A DNA stretch of 8,903 bases from Roseomonas sp. (GCA_020249415.1 JADCFR010000050.1:1-8903); one strand, 5' to 3'. Counted from the stretch's first letter, positions 1 through 7,619 are shown. The notes: a model not told the origin generated them from the letters alone. Translations and numbers: made by a program.

Positions 1-1176
1 AAATTTGAGCGGAACAAGCCGCATTGCAACATCGGGACGATCGGGCATGTGGACCATGGCAAGACGTCGCTGACGGCGGCGATCACCAAGGTTCTGGCGA
101 AGGCGGGTGGGGCGACCTTCACGGCCTATGATCAGATTGACAAGGCGCCGGAAGAACGCGCGCGCGGCATCACGATTTCCACGGCGCATGTGGAATATGA
201 AACCGCCAACCGCCACTACGCGCATGTGGATTGCCCCGGCCACGCCGACTATGTGAAGAATATGATCACGGGTGCGGCGCAGATGGATGGCGCGATCCTG
301 GTGGTGTCCGCCGCTGACGGCCCGATGCCGCAGACGCGTGAACACATCCTGCTTGCGCGCCAGGTCGGCGTGCCGGCGCTGGTGGTGTTCCTCAATAAGG
401 TTGATATGGCGGATCCCGATCTGCTTGAACTCGTTGAGATGGAAGTGCGTGAGCTGTTGAGCAGCTACCAATTCCCGGGCGATGATATCCCCATCATCCA
501 TGGCTCGGCGCTTTGCGCTTTGGAAGACCGCGACCCTGAGAAGGGTGAGCAGGCGATCCTGAAGCTGATGGAAGCGGTGGATGCCTATATTCCGCAGCCG
601 GAGCGTCCGATTGATCGTCCCTTCCTGATGCCGATTGAAGACGTGTTTTCGATCTCTGGTCGCGGTACGGTGGTGACGGGTCGTGTGGAGCGCGGCATTG
701 TGAAGGTTGGCGAGGAAGTCGAAATCATCGGCCTGAAGCCGACGGTGAAGACGACGGTGACCGGCGTTGAAATGTTCCGCAAGCTGCTGGATCAGGGCCA
801 GGCGGGCGACAATATCGGCGCGCTGCTGCGTGGCACGAAGCGTGAAGATGTGGAGCGTGGCCAGGTGCTGGCGGCGCCGGGCTCCATCACGCCGCACACG
901 AAGTTCAAGGCGGAAGCCTATGTGCTGACGAAGGAAGAAGGTGGGCGTCATACGCCGTTCTTCACCAATTATCGTCCGCAATTCTACTTCCGCACGACGG
1001 ATGTGACGGGCGTTGTGTCTCTGCCGGAAGGGGTGGAGATGGTGATGCCGGGTGACAATGTGTCGATGGATGTGGAATTGATTGCGCCGATCGCGATGGA
1101 CGAGGGGCTTCGCTTCGCCATTCGCGAAGGTGGCCGCACCGTCGGCGCCGGCGTTGTCGCGAAGATCACGGCGTAA
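1..1176 (+). CDS. tuf: Elongation factor Tu, 5' end cut by window edge
   Basis: EF-Tu is the cytoplasmic GTPase that carries aminoacyl-tRNA to the ribosomal A site. The reading frame is open from base 1 ([15 protein letters not shown]...) to a TAA, giving 391 visible residues. Family members usually begin [12 protein letters not shown], so about four codons are probably lost upstream. Visible motifs, numbered on the fragment, are the P-loop GHVDHGKT (15-22), the switch I segment RGITIS (around 55-60), DCPGH (77-81), NKVD (132-135) and a SAL motif (169-171). The beta-barrel domains 2 and 3 follow, ending in the typical GRTVGAGVV segment. No frameshift or missing motif is seen. It lies 24 bases upstream of rpsJ with no terminator between, which suggests shared transcription with the ribosomal protein genes. 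Identification is essentially certain; whether the genome has a second tuf copy cannot be seen here. Confidence 0.98.
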   Translation, partial: KFERNKPHCNIGTIGHVDHGKTSLTAAITKVLAKAGGATFTAYDQIDKAPEERARGITISTAHVEYETANRHYAHVDCPGHADYVKNMITGAAQMDGAILVVSAADGPMPQTREHILLARQVGVPALVVFLNKVDMADPDLLELVEMEVRELLSSYQFPGDDIPIIHGSALCALEDRDPEKGEQAILKLMEAVDAYIPQPERPIDRPFLMPIEDVFSISGRGTVVTGRVERGIVKVGEEVEIIGLKPTVKTTVTGVEMFRKLLDQGQAGDNIGALLRGTKREDVERGQVLAAPGSITPHTKFKAEAYVLTKEEGGRHTPFFTNYRPQFYFRTTDVTGVVSLPEGVEMVMPGDNVSMDVELIAPIAMDEGLRFAIREGGRTVGAGVVAKITA

Positions 1177-1200
1177 GAACAGGGTATCGGGTTCCAGATC

Positions 1201-1509
1201 ATGGACAGCCAAAATATCCGCATCCGCCTCAAGGCGTTCGATCACCGCGTGCTGGATGGCAGCACGCGGGAAATCGTGAATACCGCGAAGCGGACAGGTG
1301 CGCGCGTGCGGGGCCCGATTCCGCTGCCAACGCATATTGAGCGTTTCACCGTCAATCGCTCGCCGCATGTTGACAAGAAAAGCCGCGAGCAGTTCGAAAT
1401 CCGTACGCATCGCCGTCTTCTTGATATCGTTGACCCCACGCCGCAAACGGTGGACGCGCTGATGAAGCTCGACCTCGCCGCTGGCGTGGATGTCGAAATC
1501 AAGATCTGA
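1201..1509 (+). CDS. rpsJ: 30S ribosomal protein S10 (NusE)
   Basis: S10 is a protein of the 30S head and, as NusE, partners NusB in transcription antitermination. The product is 102 residues, the usual length, and is highly conserved throughout. Recognisable segments are [15 protein letters not shown] (5-19), the GPIPLPTH segment (38-45), the extended loop around [18 protein letters not shown] (53-70) that reaches into the 30S head, and the C-terminal [10 protein letters not shown]. The ATG at 1201 gives the standard N-terminus [10 protein letters not shown]. Its Shine-Dalgarno is weak: only AGGG at 1181-1184 and GGG at 1189-1191 precede it, so coupling to tuf translation is plausible. In E. 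coli this is the first gene of the S10 operon and follows a long regulatory leader; here only 24 bases separate it from tuf. Confidence 0.99.
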   Translation: MDSQNIRIRLKAFDHRVLDGSTREIVNTAKRTGARVRGPIPLPTHIERFTVNRSPHVDKKSREQFEIRTHRRLLDIVDPTPQTVDALMKLDLAAGVDVEIKI

Positions 1510-1515
1510 AGGGCC

Positions 1516-1522
1516 GGGGGAG
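1516..1522 (+). promoter_or_regulatory. Ribosome binding site that sets the rplC start
   Basis: GGGGGAG lies between the rpsJ stop and the ATG at 1532, with nine bases of spacing. It supports 1532 over the upstream in-frame start at 1490, which lies inside rpsJ. Confidence 0.7.
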
Positions 1523-1531
1523 TTTACCATC

Positions 1532-2218
1532 ATGGCCGCGAAAAATGGCCGCACTGGCCTGATCGCCAAAAAGCTGGGCATGTCCCGGCTGTTCAATGAG
1601 GATGGCTCGACCATCCCCGTCACGCTGCTGCATGTTGATAATGTGCGCGTGGTGGCAAAGCGCAGCGCCGATAAGGATGGCTATGAAGCCGTTCAGCTTG
1701 GCATTGGCACCGCAAAGCCCAAGAACGTCTCCAAGGCGAATAAGGGGCATTTCGCGAAGGCTGGTGTGGAAGCGCCGCGCAAGGTTGTGGAATTCCGTGT
1801 TGCGTCCGACGCCATGTTGGAACCCGGCGCCGTGCTGTCTTCCGCGCATTTCGTTGCCGGGCAGAAGGTGGATGTGACCGGTGTTACGGTCGGTAAGGGC
1901 TTTGCCGGTGCGATGAAGCGCTGGAACTTCTCGGGGCTTGAAGCTTCGCACGGGGTTTCCATCAGCCACCGCTCGCATGGTTCTACCGGTAACCGTCAGG
2001 ATCCGGGCAAGACCTTCAAGAATAAGAAGATGGCGGGCCATCTTGGCGTTGAACGCGTGACCACCCAGAATCTGGAAGTGGCGGGCGTGGATGCCGAAAA
2101 GGGCTTGCTGTTGATCAAGGGCGCTGTCCCTGGTTCCAAGGGTGGCTATGTTCTGGTGCGTGACGCGGTGAAGCGCGCGCGCCATGCTGATGCTCCCTTC
2201 CCAGCGGCCATCGCGTGA
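1532..2218 (+). CDS. rplC: 50S ribosomal protein L3
   Basis: L3 is an early-assembling 23S rRNA binder whose extended loop reaches toward the peptidyl-transferase centre. Translation from the ATG at 1532 gives 228 residues beginning [21 protein letters not shown], the expected N-terminus. The frame is open further upstream to 1490, but that would add 14 unrelated residues and overlap rpsJ. GGGGGAG at 1516-1522, nine bases before the ATG, supports 1532. Hallmarks are [16 protein letters not shown] (118-133) and [20 protein letters not shown] (150-169). Gln156 in the NRQDPG segment corresponds by motif to the glutamine that PrmB methylates in E. coli L3. The C-terminus carries a short tail rich in Ala and Pro beyond the VLVRDAVK segment. 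The stop is 11 bases before the preferred rplD start. Confidence 0.98.
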   Translation: MAAKNGRTGLIAKKLGMSRLFNEDGSTIPVTLLHVDNVRVVAKRSADKDGYEAVQLGIGTAKPKNVSKANKGHFAKAGVEAPRKVVEFRVASDAMLEPGAVLSSAHFVAGQKVDVTGVTVGKGFAGAMKRWNFSGLEASHGVSISHRSHGSTGNRQDPGKTFKNKKMAGHLGVERVTTQNLEVAGVDAEKGLLLIKGAVPGSKGGYVLVRDAVKRARHADAPFPAAIA

Positions 2219-2229
2219 ACGAGGCGAAG

Positions 2230-2850
2230 ATGCAAACTCCTGTCATCACCCTCGAGAACACCAATGCTGGTGAGATCGAATTGCCGGAAGCGCTGTTTGG
2301 TGCGACGCCGCGCGCCGATATCATGGCGCGTGTGGTGCATTGGCAATTGGCCAAGCGCCGTGCCGGAACCCACAAGGCCAAGGGTATGGGCGAGGTCTCT
2401 GGCACGACCAAGAAGCCCTATCGTCAGAAGGGCACTGGCAATGCGCGCCAGGGTTCCTTGCGTTCGCCGCAATTCCGCAAGGGTGGCGTGGTGCATGGGC
2501 CGGTTGTGCGTGACCATGGCTATAGCCTGAACAAGAAGGTGCGCCGCCTTGGGCTGATCAGCGCGCTCAGCCAGAAGGCCGCCGAAGGCAAGCTGGTGGT
2601 TTTGGAAAACGCGGCCCTCGCCGCTGATGCCAAGACCAGCGCGGTTGCCGCGAAGGTGAAGGCGCTTGGCTGGAAGAGCGTCTTGGTGGTGGATGCTGCG
2701 GCGGATGAGAATTTCGCGCGTTGCATCCGCAACCTGCCCAAGGTGCAGGTGCTGCCGACCATTGGCGCCAATGTCTATGACATTCTGAACCACGAAGTGC
2801 TCGCGGTAACGCGCGCCGGCGTGGAAGCCCTGAAGGAGCGGCTGGCATGA
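2230..2850 (+). CDS. rplD: 50S ribosomal protein L4
   Basis: L4 binds 23S rRNA and its long loop lines the narrow part of the peptide exit tunnel. In E. coli it also represses the S10 operon. Starting at the ATG at 2230 the product is 206 residues, beginning [20 protein letters not shown], which matches the family's usual N-terminus. A GTG at 2215 overlaps the rplC stop (GTGA) and would add only MNEAK. GAGG at 2221-2224, five bases before 2230, favours the later start. The tunnel loop is visible as [19 protein letters not shown] (58-76) followed by [13 protein letters not shown] (79-91), without insertions or deletions that stand out. The stop overlaps the rplW start by four bases. The identity is clear; only the exact start is slightly uncertain. 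Confidence 0.97.
   Translation: MQTPVITLENTNAGEIELPEALFGATPRADIMARVVHWQLAKRRAGTHKAKGMGEVSGTTKKPYRQKGTGNARQGSLRSPQFRKGGVVHGPVVRDHGYSLNKKVRRLGLISALSQKAAEGKLVVLENAALAADAKTSAVAAKVKALGWKSVLVVDAAADENFARCIRNLPKVQVLPTIGANVYDILNHEVLAVTRAGVEALKERLA
2833..2838 (+). promoter_or_regulatory. Ribosome binding site for rplW inside rplD
   Basis: AAGGAG within the last codons of rplD sits eight bases before the ATG at 2847. It supports the longer form of L23 and coupling across the ATGA overlap. Confidence 0.75.
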
Positions 2851-3179
2851 GCGAGAGCGCTGCGAAGCCGAAAAAGCCGGTGATCAGCAAGGAAAGGATG
2901 TATCAAACCATCCTCTCCCCGCTGGTAACCGAAAAGGCGACCCTGAATAGCGAACGTGGCCAGATCACCTTCAAGGTGGCCGGCGATGCGACCAAGCCTG
3001 AAATCAAGGCGGCGGTTGAAGGCCTGTTCGGGGTCAAGGTGCTTGCCGTGAACACCATTGTGGTCAAGGGCAAGACCAAGCGTTTCCGCGGCCGTCCCGG
3101 CCAGCGGTCTGATTGGAAGAAGGCGATGGTGCGGCTTGCTGAAGGCCAGAGCATCGACCTCACGACGGGGCTCGCTTAA
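2847..3179 (+). CDS. rplW: 50S ribosomal protein L23
   Basis: L23 sits at the rim of the peptide exit tunnel and is the docking site for trigger factor and the signal recognition particle. The product is 110 residues. The core begins around [14 protein letters not shown] (19-32). Glu29 in VTEKAT corresponds by motif to E. coli L23 Glu18, the residue that contacts trigger factor. The rRNA-binding loop follows as [16 protein letters not shown] (74-89), and the protein ends LTTGLA. The start ATG at 2847 overlaps the rplD stop as ATGA and has AAGGAG at 2833-2838 with eight-base spacing, so translational coupling is likely. This gives a polar N-terminal extension of about 17 residues ([16 protein letters not shown]) before the conserved core. 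An internal ATG at 2898 is a possible but less likely start. Confidence 0.97.
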   Translation: MSESAAKPKKPVISKERMYQTILSPLVTEKATLNSERGQITFKVAGDATKPEIKAAVEGLFGVKVLAVNTIVVKGKTKRFRGRPGQRSDWKKAMVRLAEGQSIDLTTGLA

Positions 3180-3182
3180 GCC

Positions 3183-4019
3183 ATGGCGCTCAAGAGTTTC
3201 AATCCGATCACGCCTTCGCTGCGTGGCACGATTCTGATTGACCGTACCGAATTGTGGAAGGGCAAGCCCGTGAAGGGGTTGACCCAGGGCAAGTCGCATT
3301 CGGGTGGTCGCAACAATCACGGGCGCATCACCTCGCGCTTCCGCGGCGGTGGGCATAAGCAGTCCTATCGCATCGTGGACTTCAAGCGCCGCGACAAGTT
3401 CGGCATACCCGCGACGGTTGAGCGTTTGGAATATGATCCGAACCGCACTGCCTTCATCGCGCTGCTGAAGTATGAGGATGGGGAGCTTGCCTATATCATC
3501 GCGCCACAGCGCCTGAAGGTGGGCGATACGGTGATGTCGGCGGAACGCGCGGATATCAAGCCGGGCAATGCGATGCCGATGTCGGCCATTCCGGTGGGGA
3601 CAATTATCCATAACATCGAAATGAAGCCGGGTGCGGGCGGCAAGATCGCGCGCTCGGCCGGCACTTTCGCGCAATTGGTCGGCAAGGATGCCGGCTATGC
3701 GCAGGTGAAGCTGATGTCTGGTGAATTGCGCCTGATCCGTGCGGAATGCATGGCGTCCATCGGTGCGGTTTCCAACCCGGATAATAGCAACCAGGAACTC
3801 GGCAAGGCGGGGCGCAATCGTTGGCTCGGCCGCAAGCCGCATAACCGCGGCGTGACCATGAACCCGGTTGACCACCCGCATGGTGGTGGTGAGGGCCGTA
3901 CCTCTGGTGGTCGCCATCCGGTGACGCCCTGGGGCAAGCCGACCAAGGGCGCGAAGACGCGCAACAACAAGCGGTCCGATGGATTTATTGTCCGTCGCCG
4001 CAACGCGACGAAGGGCTGA
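3183..4019 (+). CDS. rplB: 50S ribosomal protein L2
   Basis: L2 binds 23S rRNA near the peptidyl-transferase centre and takes part in subunit association. The 278-residue product has the usual family length (about 275). Seen in order are [15 protein letters not shown] (1-15), [20 protein letters not shown] (40-59), the OB-like and SH3-like core, and the signature [14 protein letters not shown] (226-239). His231 in that motif corresponds to the conserved His229 of E. coli L2. The protein ends in a basic tail with [11 protein letters not shown]. The ATG at 3183 is three bases after the rplW stop. Its Shine-Dalgarno is weak (GGGG at 3167-3170, 12 bases away), so expression probably depends on coupling to rplW. 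Nothing is missing or inserted that I can see. Confidence 0.99.
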   Translation: MALKSFNPITPSLRGTILIDRTELWKGKPVKGLTQGKSHSGGRNNHGRITSRFRGGGHKQSYRIVDFKRRDKFGIPATVERLEYDPNRTAFIALLKYEDGELAYIIAPQRLKVGDTVMSAERADIKPGNAMPMSAIPVGTIIHNIEMKPGAGGKIARSAGTFAQLVGKDAGYAQVKLMSGELRLIRAECMASIGAVSNPDNSNQELGKAGRNRWLGRKPHNRGVTMNPVDHPHGGGEGRTSGGRHPVTPWGKPTKGAKTRNNKRSDGFIVRRRNATKG

Positions 4020-4024
4020 TCGCG

Positions 4025-4303
4025 ATGCCGCGCAGCGTATGGAAAGGTCCGTTTGTTGACGGTTACCTGCTGAACAAGGCGGAAGCCGCTCGTGCTTCGA
4101 CCCGCAATGAGATCATCAAGATCTGGTCGCGGCGCAGCACGATTCTGCCGCAATTTGTTGGCCTGACTTTCGGTGTCTATAACGGCAAGAAGTTTCTGCC
4201 GGTGCAGGTCTCCGAAAACATGGTGGGCCATAAATTCGGTGAATTCTCTCCGACGCGGACCTTCACGGGCCATGCGGCGGATAAGAAGACGAAGCGGGGC
4301 TGA
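4025..4303 (+). CDS. rpsS: 30S ribosomal protein S19
   Basis: S19 is a 30S head protein next to S13 that contacts the decoding region and takes part in a bridge to the large subunit. The 92 residues match the normal length. Recognisable features are [16 protein letters not shown] (1-16), [20 protein letters not shown] (34-53), the [16 protein letters not shown] block (68-83) and the basic C-terminal tail. AAGGG at 4011-4015, at the end of rplB, lies nine bases before the ATG. The gap to rplB is five bases and the gap to rplV is also five, so it is embedded in the operon. Confidence 0.99.
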   Translation: MPRSVWKGPFVDGYLLNKAEAARASTRNEIIKIWSRRSTILPQFVGLTFGVYNGKKFLPVQVSENMVGHKFGEFSPTRTFTGHAADKKTKRG

Positions 4304-4308
4304 AGAGC

Positions 4309-4713
4309 ATGAGCAAGCCGAAACACCCGCGTGGCCTGGCCGATAGCGAAGCCCAGGCTGTGACCTTCAATATCCGCGTGAGCCCGCGCAAGCTGAACCT
4401 GGTTGCCGCCATGATCCGCGGCAAGAAGGCACAGGATGCGGTGGCGCAGTTGACCTTCAGCAAGCGCCGCATTGCCGGCACGGTGAAGAAGACACTGGAA
4501 AGCGCGATTGCGAATGCCGAAAACAACCATAGCCTGGATGTGGATCGCCTTGTTGTCTCCCGCGCCGAAGTCGGACGCGCGGCGGTGATGAAACGCTTTC
4601 ATGCGCGTGGCCGTGGCCGGTCGTCCACCATCGAAAAATGGTTCAGCCATTTGAAGATTGTGGTGGCCGAACAGGTTGTGGCGGAAGCCGCTGAAGCTCA
4701 GGAGGCCGCGTAG
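4309..4713 (+). CDS. rplV: 50S ribosomal protein L22
   Basis: L22 binds all domains of 23S rRNA, and its long beta-hairpin lines the exit tunnel with L4. The product is 134 residues, somewhat longer than the 110-residue E. coli protein. The extra length comes from about 15 N-terminal residues ([15 protein letters not shown]) and an alanine- and glutamate-rich tail ([14 protein letters not shown], 121-134). The core shows [20 protein letters not shown] (20-39), the AIANAENNH segment (66-74), and the hairpin with [22 protein letters not shown] (94-115). GGGG at 4296-4299 precedes the ATG by nine bases. The tail codons contain the rpsC ribosome binding site, and only one base separates the two genes. 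Confidence 0.98.
   Translation: MSKPKHPRGLADSEAQAVTFNIRVSPRKLNLVAAMIRGKKAQDAVAQLTFSKRRIAGTVKKTLESAIANAENNHSLDVDRLVVSRAEVGRAAVMKRFHARGRGRSSTIEKWFSHLKIVVAEQVVAEAAEAQEAA
4700..4705 (+). promoter_or_regulatory. Strong ribosome binding site for rpsC inside rplV
   Basis: AGGAGG within the last rplV codons, nine bases before the ATG at 4715, fixes the rpsC start. Confidence 0.85.
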
Positions 4714-4714
4714 T

Positions 4715-5392
4715 ATGGGCCAGAAAGTCAATCCCGTCGGGCTTCGGCTTGGCATTAATCGCACTTGGGATAGCCGCTGGTTCGCCGCTGCCGATTATTC
4801 CAAGATGCTGCATGAAGATTTCAAGCTGCGTGAGAAGCTGCGTGATCGCTTGAAGGGCGCTGGCGTCAGCCGCGTGGTGATTGAACGCCCGGCCAAGAAG
4901 CCGCGCGTGACGATCCATGCTGCCCGTCCCGGTGTTGTCATCGGCAAGAAGGGCGCGGATATCGAAGTGCTGCGCAAGGATTTGCAGAAGATGGCGGGTG
5001 CTGAAGTGGCGCTCAACATCGTCGAAATCCGCAAGCCTGAAATTGATGCCGTGCTGGTCGCTGAAAGCATCGCGCAGCAGCTGGAACGCCGTGTGGCTTT
5101 CCGTCGTGCCATGAAGCGTGCGGTACAATCGGCCATGCGGCTTGGTGCGCTCGGCATTCGGATTAATTGTTCCGGCCGTCTGGGCGGCGCTGAAATCGCG
5201 CGCATGGAATGGTATCGCGAAGGCCGCGTGCCACTGCATACGCTGCGTGCCGATATTGATTACGGCACGGCGACGGCGAAGACCACCTATGGCACCTGCG
5301 GTGTGAAGGTTTGGGTCTTCAAGGGTGAGATCATGGCGCATGATCCGATGGCGCAAGACAAGCGCGCCGCCGAACAGGCGCCGCAGCGCTAA
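4715..5392 (+). CDS. rpsC: 30S ribosomal protein S3
   Basis: S3 lies at the mRNA entry channel of the 30S subunit and contributes to mRNA unwinding. From the ATG at 4715 the protein is 225 residues, starting [20 protein letters not shown], the family N-terminus. The frame is open upstream inside rplV but carries no family similarity there. A type II KH domain is visible with its GxxG loop in GVVIGKKG (73-80). The C-terminal domain has [16 protein letters not shown] (129-144), whose basic residues correspond to the mRNA-entry arginines and lysine of E. coli S3, then [19 protein letters not shown] (153-171). It ends in a short polar tail after VWVFKGEI. A strong AGGAGG at 4700-4705 sits nine bases before the start, inside rplV. 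Confidence 0.99.
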   Translation: MGQKVNPVGLRLGINRTWDSRWFAAADYSKMLHEDFKLREKLRDRLKGAGVSRVVIERPAKKPRVTIHAARPGVVIGKKGADIEVLRKDLQKMAGAEVALNIVEIRKPEIDAVLVAESIAQQLERRVAFRRAMKRAVQSAMRLGALGIRINCSGRLGGAEIARMEWYREGRVPLHTLRADIDYGTATAKTTYGTCGVKVWVFKGEIMAHDPMAQDKRAAEQAPQR

Positions 5393-5404
5393 AGGTATAG
5401 GAAA

Positions 5405-5824
5405 ATGCTGCAACCTAAGCGCACCAAATTCCGCAAGGCCCATAAGGGGCGTATCCATGGCCTGGCCAAGGGTGGGTTTTCCTTGTCCTTCGGTGGCTTC
5501 GGCCTGAAGGCGTTGGAGCCTGAGCGTGTGACCGCGCGACAGATCGAAGCCGCGCGTCGCGCAATCACCCGCGCCATGAAGCGTCAGGGCCGTGTGTGGA
5601 TCCGCATCTTTCCGGATGTGCCGGTTTCCACCAAGCCGGCCGAAGTCCGCATGGGCTCGGGTAAGGGGGCTCCGGAATATTGGGTGGCCCGGGTGAAGCC
5701 CGGCCGCATCATGTTCGAGATTGACGGCGTGAGCAACGACGTGGCGCGTGAAGCGCTTAGCCTCGGTGCTGCCAAGCTGCCGATCAAGACGAAGTTCGTG
5801 ACCCGTTTGGGTCTGGAGGCTTGA
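5405..5824 (+). CDS. rplP: 50S ribosomal protein L16
   Basis: L16 helps organise the A-site region and central protuberance of the large subunit. The product is 139 residues (E. coli 136). It begins [16 protein letters not shown] and shows [25 protein letters not shown] (32-56), [23 protein letters not shown] (66-88), [10 protein letters not shown] (91-100) and [13 protein letters not shown] (122-134). Arg82 in VRMGSGKG corresponds by motif to E. coli Arg81, which is hydroxylated by the oxygenase YcfD (RoxA) in that species; whether it is modified here is unknown. AAAGG at 5391-5395, overlapping the rpsC stop, lies nine bases before the ATG. The rpmC ribosome binding site is in its last codons. 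Confidence 0.99.
   Translation: MLQPKRTKFRKAHKGRIHGLAKGGFSLSFGGFGLKALEPERVTARQIEAARRAITRAMKRQGRVWIRIFPDVPVSTKPAEVRMGSGKGAPEYWVARVKPGRIMFEIDGVSNDVAREALSLGAAKLPIKTKFVTRLGLEA
5815..5819 (+). promoter_or_regulatory. Ribosome binding site that sets the rpmC start
   Basis: GGAGG in the last codons of rplP. Spacing of seven bases points to the ATG at 5827; spacing to 5833 would be 13 bases. Confidence 0.75.
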
Positions 5825-5826
5825 TC

Positions 5827-6042
5827 ATGGCCATGACCAAGATCGGCGATGTTCGCGCCAAATCGGCGGATGAGCTGAACACGATGTTGCTCGATTTGCG
5901 CAAGGAGCAGTTCAATCTGCGTTTCCAGCGCGCAACCGGGCAGCTTGAAGCTCTAAGCCGCATTCGCCAGGTCCGTCGGGACATTGCGCGGGTGAAGACC
6001 ATCATCGGTGAGCGCAGCCGCGCCGCCGCAACCAAAGCCTGA
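5827..6042 (+). CDS. rpmC: 50S ribosomal protein L29
   Basis: L29 is a small helical protein at the exit-tunnel rim beside L23. The product is 71 residues, in the usual 60-75 range, and is almost entirely two helices. Typical motifs are [20 protein letters not shown] (12-31), [10 protein letters not shown] (32-41) and [15 protein letters not shown] (46-60), with a basic, alanine-rich tail. Three in-frame starts lie close together: TTG at 5821, overlapping the rplP stop, then ATG at 5827 and ATG at 5833. GGAGG at 5815-5819 is seven bases before 5827, which I prefer. Using 5833 would remove only two residues. Confidence 0.95.
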   Translation: MAMTKIGDVRAKSADELNTMLLDLRKEQFNLRFQRATGQLEALSRIRQVRRDIARVKTIIGERSRAAATKA

Positions 6043-6048
6043 GAGGAG
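6041..6048 (+). promoter_or_regulatory. Ribosome binding site that sets the rpsQ start
   Basis: GAGAGGAG begins inside the rpmC stop codon and ends ten bases before the ATG at 6059. It argues against the longer upstream reading frame. Confidence 0.75.
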
Positions 6049-6058
6049 ACCGACGGCG

Positions 6059-6322
6059 ATGCCGAAGCGCGTCCTCACCGGGCGGGTCGTTAGCGACAAG
6101 ATGGACAAGACCGTTACGGTCTTGGTCGAACGTCGCGTGATGCATCCGCTCTATAAGAAATTCATCCGCAAGTCGAAGAAATATGCGGCGCATGACGATG
6201 CCAACCTGTGCAAGGAAGGCGATGTGGTGCAAATCGAAGAATGCCCGCCGATGTCCAAGCGGAAGGCTTGGTTGGTGGTGGCGCGCAACGGTGAAGCCGT
6301 GGCGCCGGCGGCGGGGGGCTGA
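6059..6322 (+). CDS. rpsQ: 30S ribosomal protein S17
   Basis: S17 is an early-binding OB-fold protein of the 30S body. From the ATG at 6059 the product is 87 residues beginning [19 protein letters not shown], the expected N-terminus. The open frame extends upstream to 6008, but those 17 residues overlap rpmC and do not resemble the family. GAGAGGAG at 6041-6048, with AGGAG ending ten bases before 6059, supports this start. The conserved core includes [22 protein letters not shown] (21-42), then [20 protein letters not shown] (45-64) and SKRKAWLVV (66-74). A short tail ending APAAGG follows. It closes the S10-type block; rplN begins three bases after its stop, with no terminator or new promoter between. 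Confidence 0.98.
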   Translation: MPKRVLTGRVVSDKMDKTVTVLVERRVMHPLYKKFIRKSKKYAAHDDANLCKEGDVVQIEECPPMSKRKAWLVVARNGEAVAPAAGG

Positions 6323-6325
6323 TCC

Positions 6326-6694
6326 ATGATTCAAGTGGAAAGCAATCTGGAAGTCGCTGACAATTCCGGTGCGCGTCGCGTGCAATGCATCAAGGTGCTG
6401 GGCGGTTCCAAGCGCAAGACCGCGGGTGTGGGCGATGTGATCGTCGTTTCCATCAAGGAAGCGATTCCCCGCGGCAAGGTGAAGAAGGGTACGGTGGAAC
6501 GCGCGGTGATCGTGCGGACTTCCTTCCCGGTACGCCGCAATGATGGTTCTGTGATCCGCTTCGACCGCAATGCGGCCGTGCTGATCAACAAGCAGAATGA
6601 ACCGATCGGCACGCGTATCTTTGGCCCGGTGGTGCGTGAACTTCGCGCGAAGAAGTTCATGAAAATCATCTCTCTGGCGCCGGAGGTGTTGTAA
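6326..6694 (+). CDS. rplN: 50S ribosomal protein L14
   Basis: L14 lies at the subunit interface of the 50S particle and is where the silencing factor RsfS binds in other bacteria. The 122 residues match the family length exactly. It begins [20 protein letters not shown] (1-20), then [20 protein letters not shown] (21-40), [20 protein letters not shown] (44-63), [20 protein letters not shown] (79-98), and ends [18 protein letters not shown] at 6313-6318, in the last rpsQ codons, lies seven bases before the ATG. In E. coli this gene heads the separate spc operon. Here the three-base gap to rpsQ leaves no room for an intergenic promoter. Confidence 0.99.
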   Translation: MIQVESNLEVADNSGARRVQCIKVLGGSKRKTAGVGDVIVVSIKEAIPRGKVKKGTVERAVIVRTSFPVRRNDGSVIRFDRNAAVLINKQNEPIGTRIFGPVVRELRAKKFMKIISLAPEVL

Positions 6695-6697
6695 GCC

Positions 6698-7018
6698 ATG
6701 GCTCAGAAGATCAGGAAGGGCGATCGCGTTCAGGTTCTGACTGGCCGCGACAAGGGCCGGCAGGGCGAAGTGATCCGCGTAATGCCGACCGAAGATCGCG
6801 CGCTGGTGCAGGGTGTCAATCTGGTGAAGCGTCACCAGAAGGCGACCGGCGTCGGCAATCCCGGCGGGATCAATGAAAAGGAAGCGCCGATTCATCTTTC
6901 GAATCTGTCGCTGATTGACCCGAAATCCGGCAAGCCAACCCGCGTTGGCTTCAAACTGCTGGAAGATGGCAAGAAGGTCCGGGTGGCACGCGCCTCCGGC
7001 GAGGTGCTTGACGCATGA
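6698..7018 (+). CDS. rplX: 50S ribosomal protein L24
   Basis: L24 is a primary assembly initiator for the 50S subunit and lies near the tunnel exit. The product is 106 residues, the normal size. The N-terminal KOW motif is clear in [20 protein letters not shown] (4-23). It is followed by [12 protein letters not shown] (37-48), [20 protein letters not shown] (56-75) and the basic C-terminal [16 protein letters not shown] segment. GGAGGTG at 6682-6688, in the end of rplN, lies nine bases before the ATG. Its stop overlaps the rplE start as ATGA (7015-7018), implying coupling. No cysteines are present, so it has no metal-binding variant features. Confidence 0.98.
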   Translation: MAQKIRKGDRVQVLTGRDKGRQGEVIRVMPTEDRALVQGVNLVKRHQKATGVGNPGGINEKEAPIHLSNLSLIDPKSGKPTRVGFKLLEDGKKVRVARASGEVLDA

Positions 7019-7575
7019 GCGACGTGAAGGAACAGCCCCGGCTGCGCCAGCATTACGAAACCGTGGTGCGCAAGCAGCTTTCTGAGGAATTCGGCTACTC
7101 CAATCCGATGGAAGTGCCGAAGCTTGAGAAGATCGTGATCAATATGGGCGTTGGCGAAGCCGCCGGCGACCAGAAGAAGCTTGATGCCGCGGTGGCCGAT
7201 CTGACCCTGATTTCGGGCCAGAAGCCAGTGAAGACCAAGGCCAAGAAGGCGATCGCGGGCTTCAAGATCCGCGAAGGCCAGGCGATTGGCTGCAAGGTCA
7301 CGCTGCGCAAGGAACGCATGTATGAATTCCTTGACCGCCTGGTGACCATTGCGCTGCCGCGCGTGCGCGATTTTCGCGGCATTCCCGGCAATCGTGGCTT
7401 CGATGGTCGGGGCAATTACGCCCTTGGCCTGAAGGAGCAGATCGTGTTCCCCGAAATCATTTATGACAAGGTGGATACGGTGCGCGGCATGGACATTGTT
7501 TTCGTCACCACGGCGAAGACCGACAAGGAAGCGAAGGCGCTACTCAAGGCGTTTCAGCTTCCTTTCCAGAACTGA
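7015..7575 (+). CDS. rplE: 50S ribosomal protein L5
   Basis: L5 binds 5S rRNA, forms part of the central protuberance and contacts P-site tRNA. The product is 186 residues, close to the usual 179-185. Signature segments are [14 protein letters not shown] (36-49), [20 protein letters not shown] (66-85), [18 protein letters not shown] (92-109), [21 protein letters not shown] (114-134), the [11 protein letters not shown] segment (141-151) and [13 protein letters not shown] (158-170). The ATG overlaps the rplX stop by four bases, with GAGG at 7001-7004 ten bases upstream. In E. coli, S8 represses the spc operon by binding mRNA near the L5 start; I cannot tell from the primary sequence whether an equivalent structure exists here. 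The gene is followed by the window's largest gap. Confidence 0.99.
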   Translation: MSDVKEQPRLRQHYETVVRKQLSEEFGYSNPMEVPKLEKIVINMGVGEAAGDQKKLDAAVADLTLISGQKPVKTKAKKAIAGFKIREGQAIGCKVTLRKERMYEFLDRLVTIALPRVRDFRGIPGNRGFDGRGNYALGLKEQIVFPEIIYDKVDTVRGMDIVFVTTAKTDKEAKALLKAFQLPFQN

Positions 7576-7606
7576 GTTTTTTGGAAAACCGCCGGGTAAT
7601 CCCGGC
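7576..7606 (+). repeat. Two adjacent small inverted repeats in the rplE-rpsN gap
   Basis: The 53-base gap (7576-7628) contains two perfect short inverted repeats separated by one base. The first is GTTTT-TTGG-AAAAC at 7576-7589 (five-base arms, four-base loop). The second is GCCGGG-TAAT-CCCGGC at 7591-7606 (six-base arms, four-base loop). The second arm is GC-only and could form a stable RNA hairpin. No T-run follows it, so it does not look like an intrinsic terminator. It ends seven bases before the rpsN ribosome binding site. The role is unknown; mRNA processing, pausing or translational control are possibilities. Confidence 0.55.
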
Positions 7607-7613
7607 AGGTTCC

Positions 7614-7619
7614 GGAGGG
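7614..7619 (+). promoter_or_regulatory. Ribosome binding site for rpsN
   Basis: GGAGGG lies nine bases before the ATG at 7629. An out-of-frame ATG at 7622 is only two bases away, too close to be used efficiently. The site lies just downstream of the GCCGGG/CCCGGC inverted repeat. Confidence 0.8.

Noticed and set aside
1490..1531. Upstream extension of rplC
   Set aside because: It overlaps rpsJ and adds residues foreign to L3; the ribosome binding site and family N-terminus support 1532.
1499..2185. 228-codon open frame on the minus strand opposite rplC
   Set aside because: Fully antisense to a conserved gene, with a composition typical of shadow frames.
2775..3917. 380-codon open frame on the minus strand opposite rplW and rplB
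   Set aside because: It lies wholly opposite conserved genes. Its translation is rich in His and Arg with no recognisable domain, as expected from antisense reading of codon-biased GC-rich genes.
4658..4714. Upstream extension of rpsC
   Set aside because: It lies inside rplV in another frame; S3 proteins begin MGQKVNP, at 4715.
4643..5458. 271-codon open frame on the minus strand opposite rpsC
   Set aside because: Antisense shadow of rpsC and its neighbours; no family similarity recognised.
6008..6058. Upstream extension of rpsQ
   Set aside because: It overlaps rpmC and does not resemble S17; AGGAG points to the ATG at 6059.
6002..6895. 297-codon open frame on the minus strand opposite rpsQ, rplN and rplX
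   Set aside because: Same reasoning: low-complexity His/Arg-rich translation, fully antisense to three clearly real genes, with no domain recognised.
7591..7606. Intrinsic terminator between rplE and rpsN
   Set aside because: The GC hairpin is not followed by a T-run, and essential genes of the same cluster continue immediately downstream.
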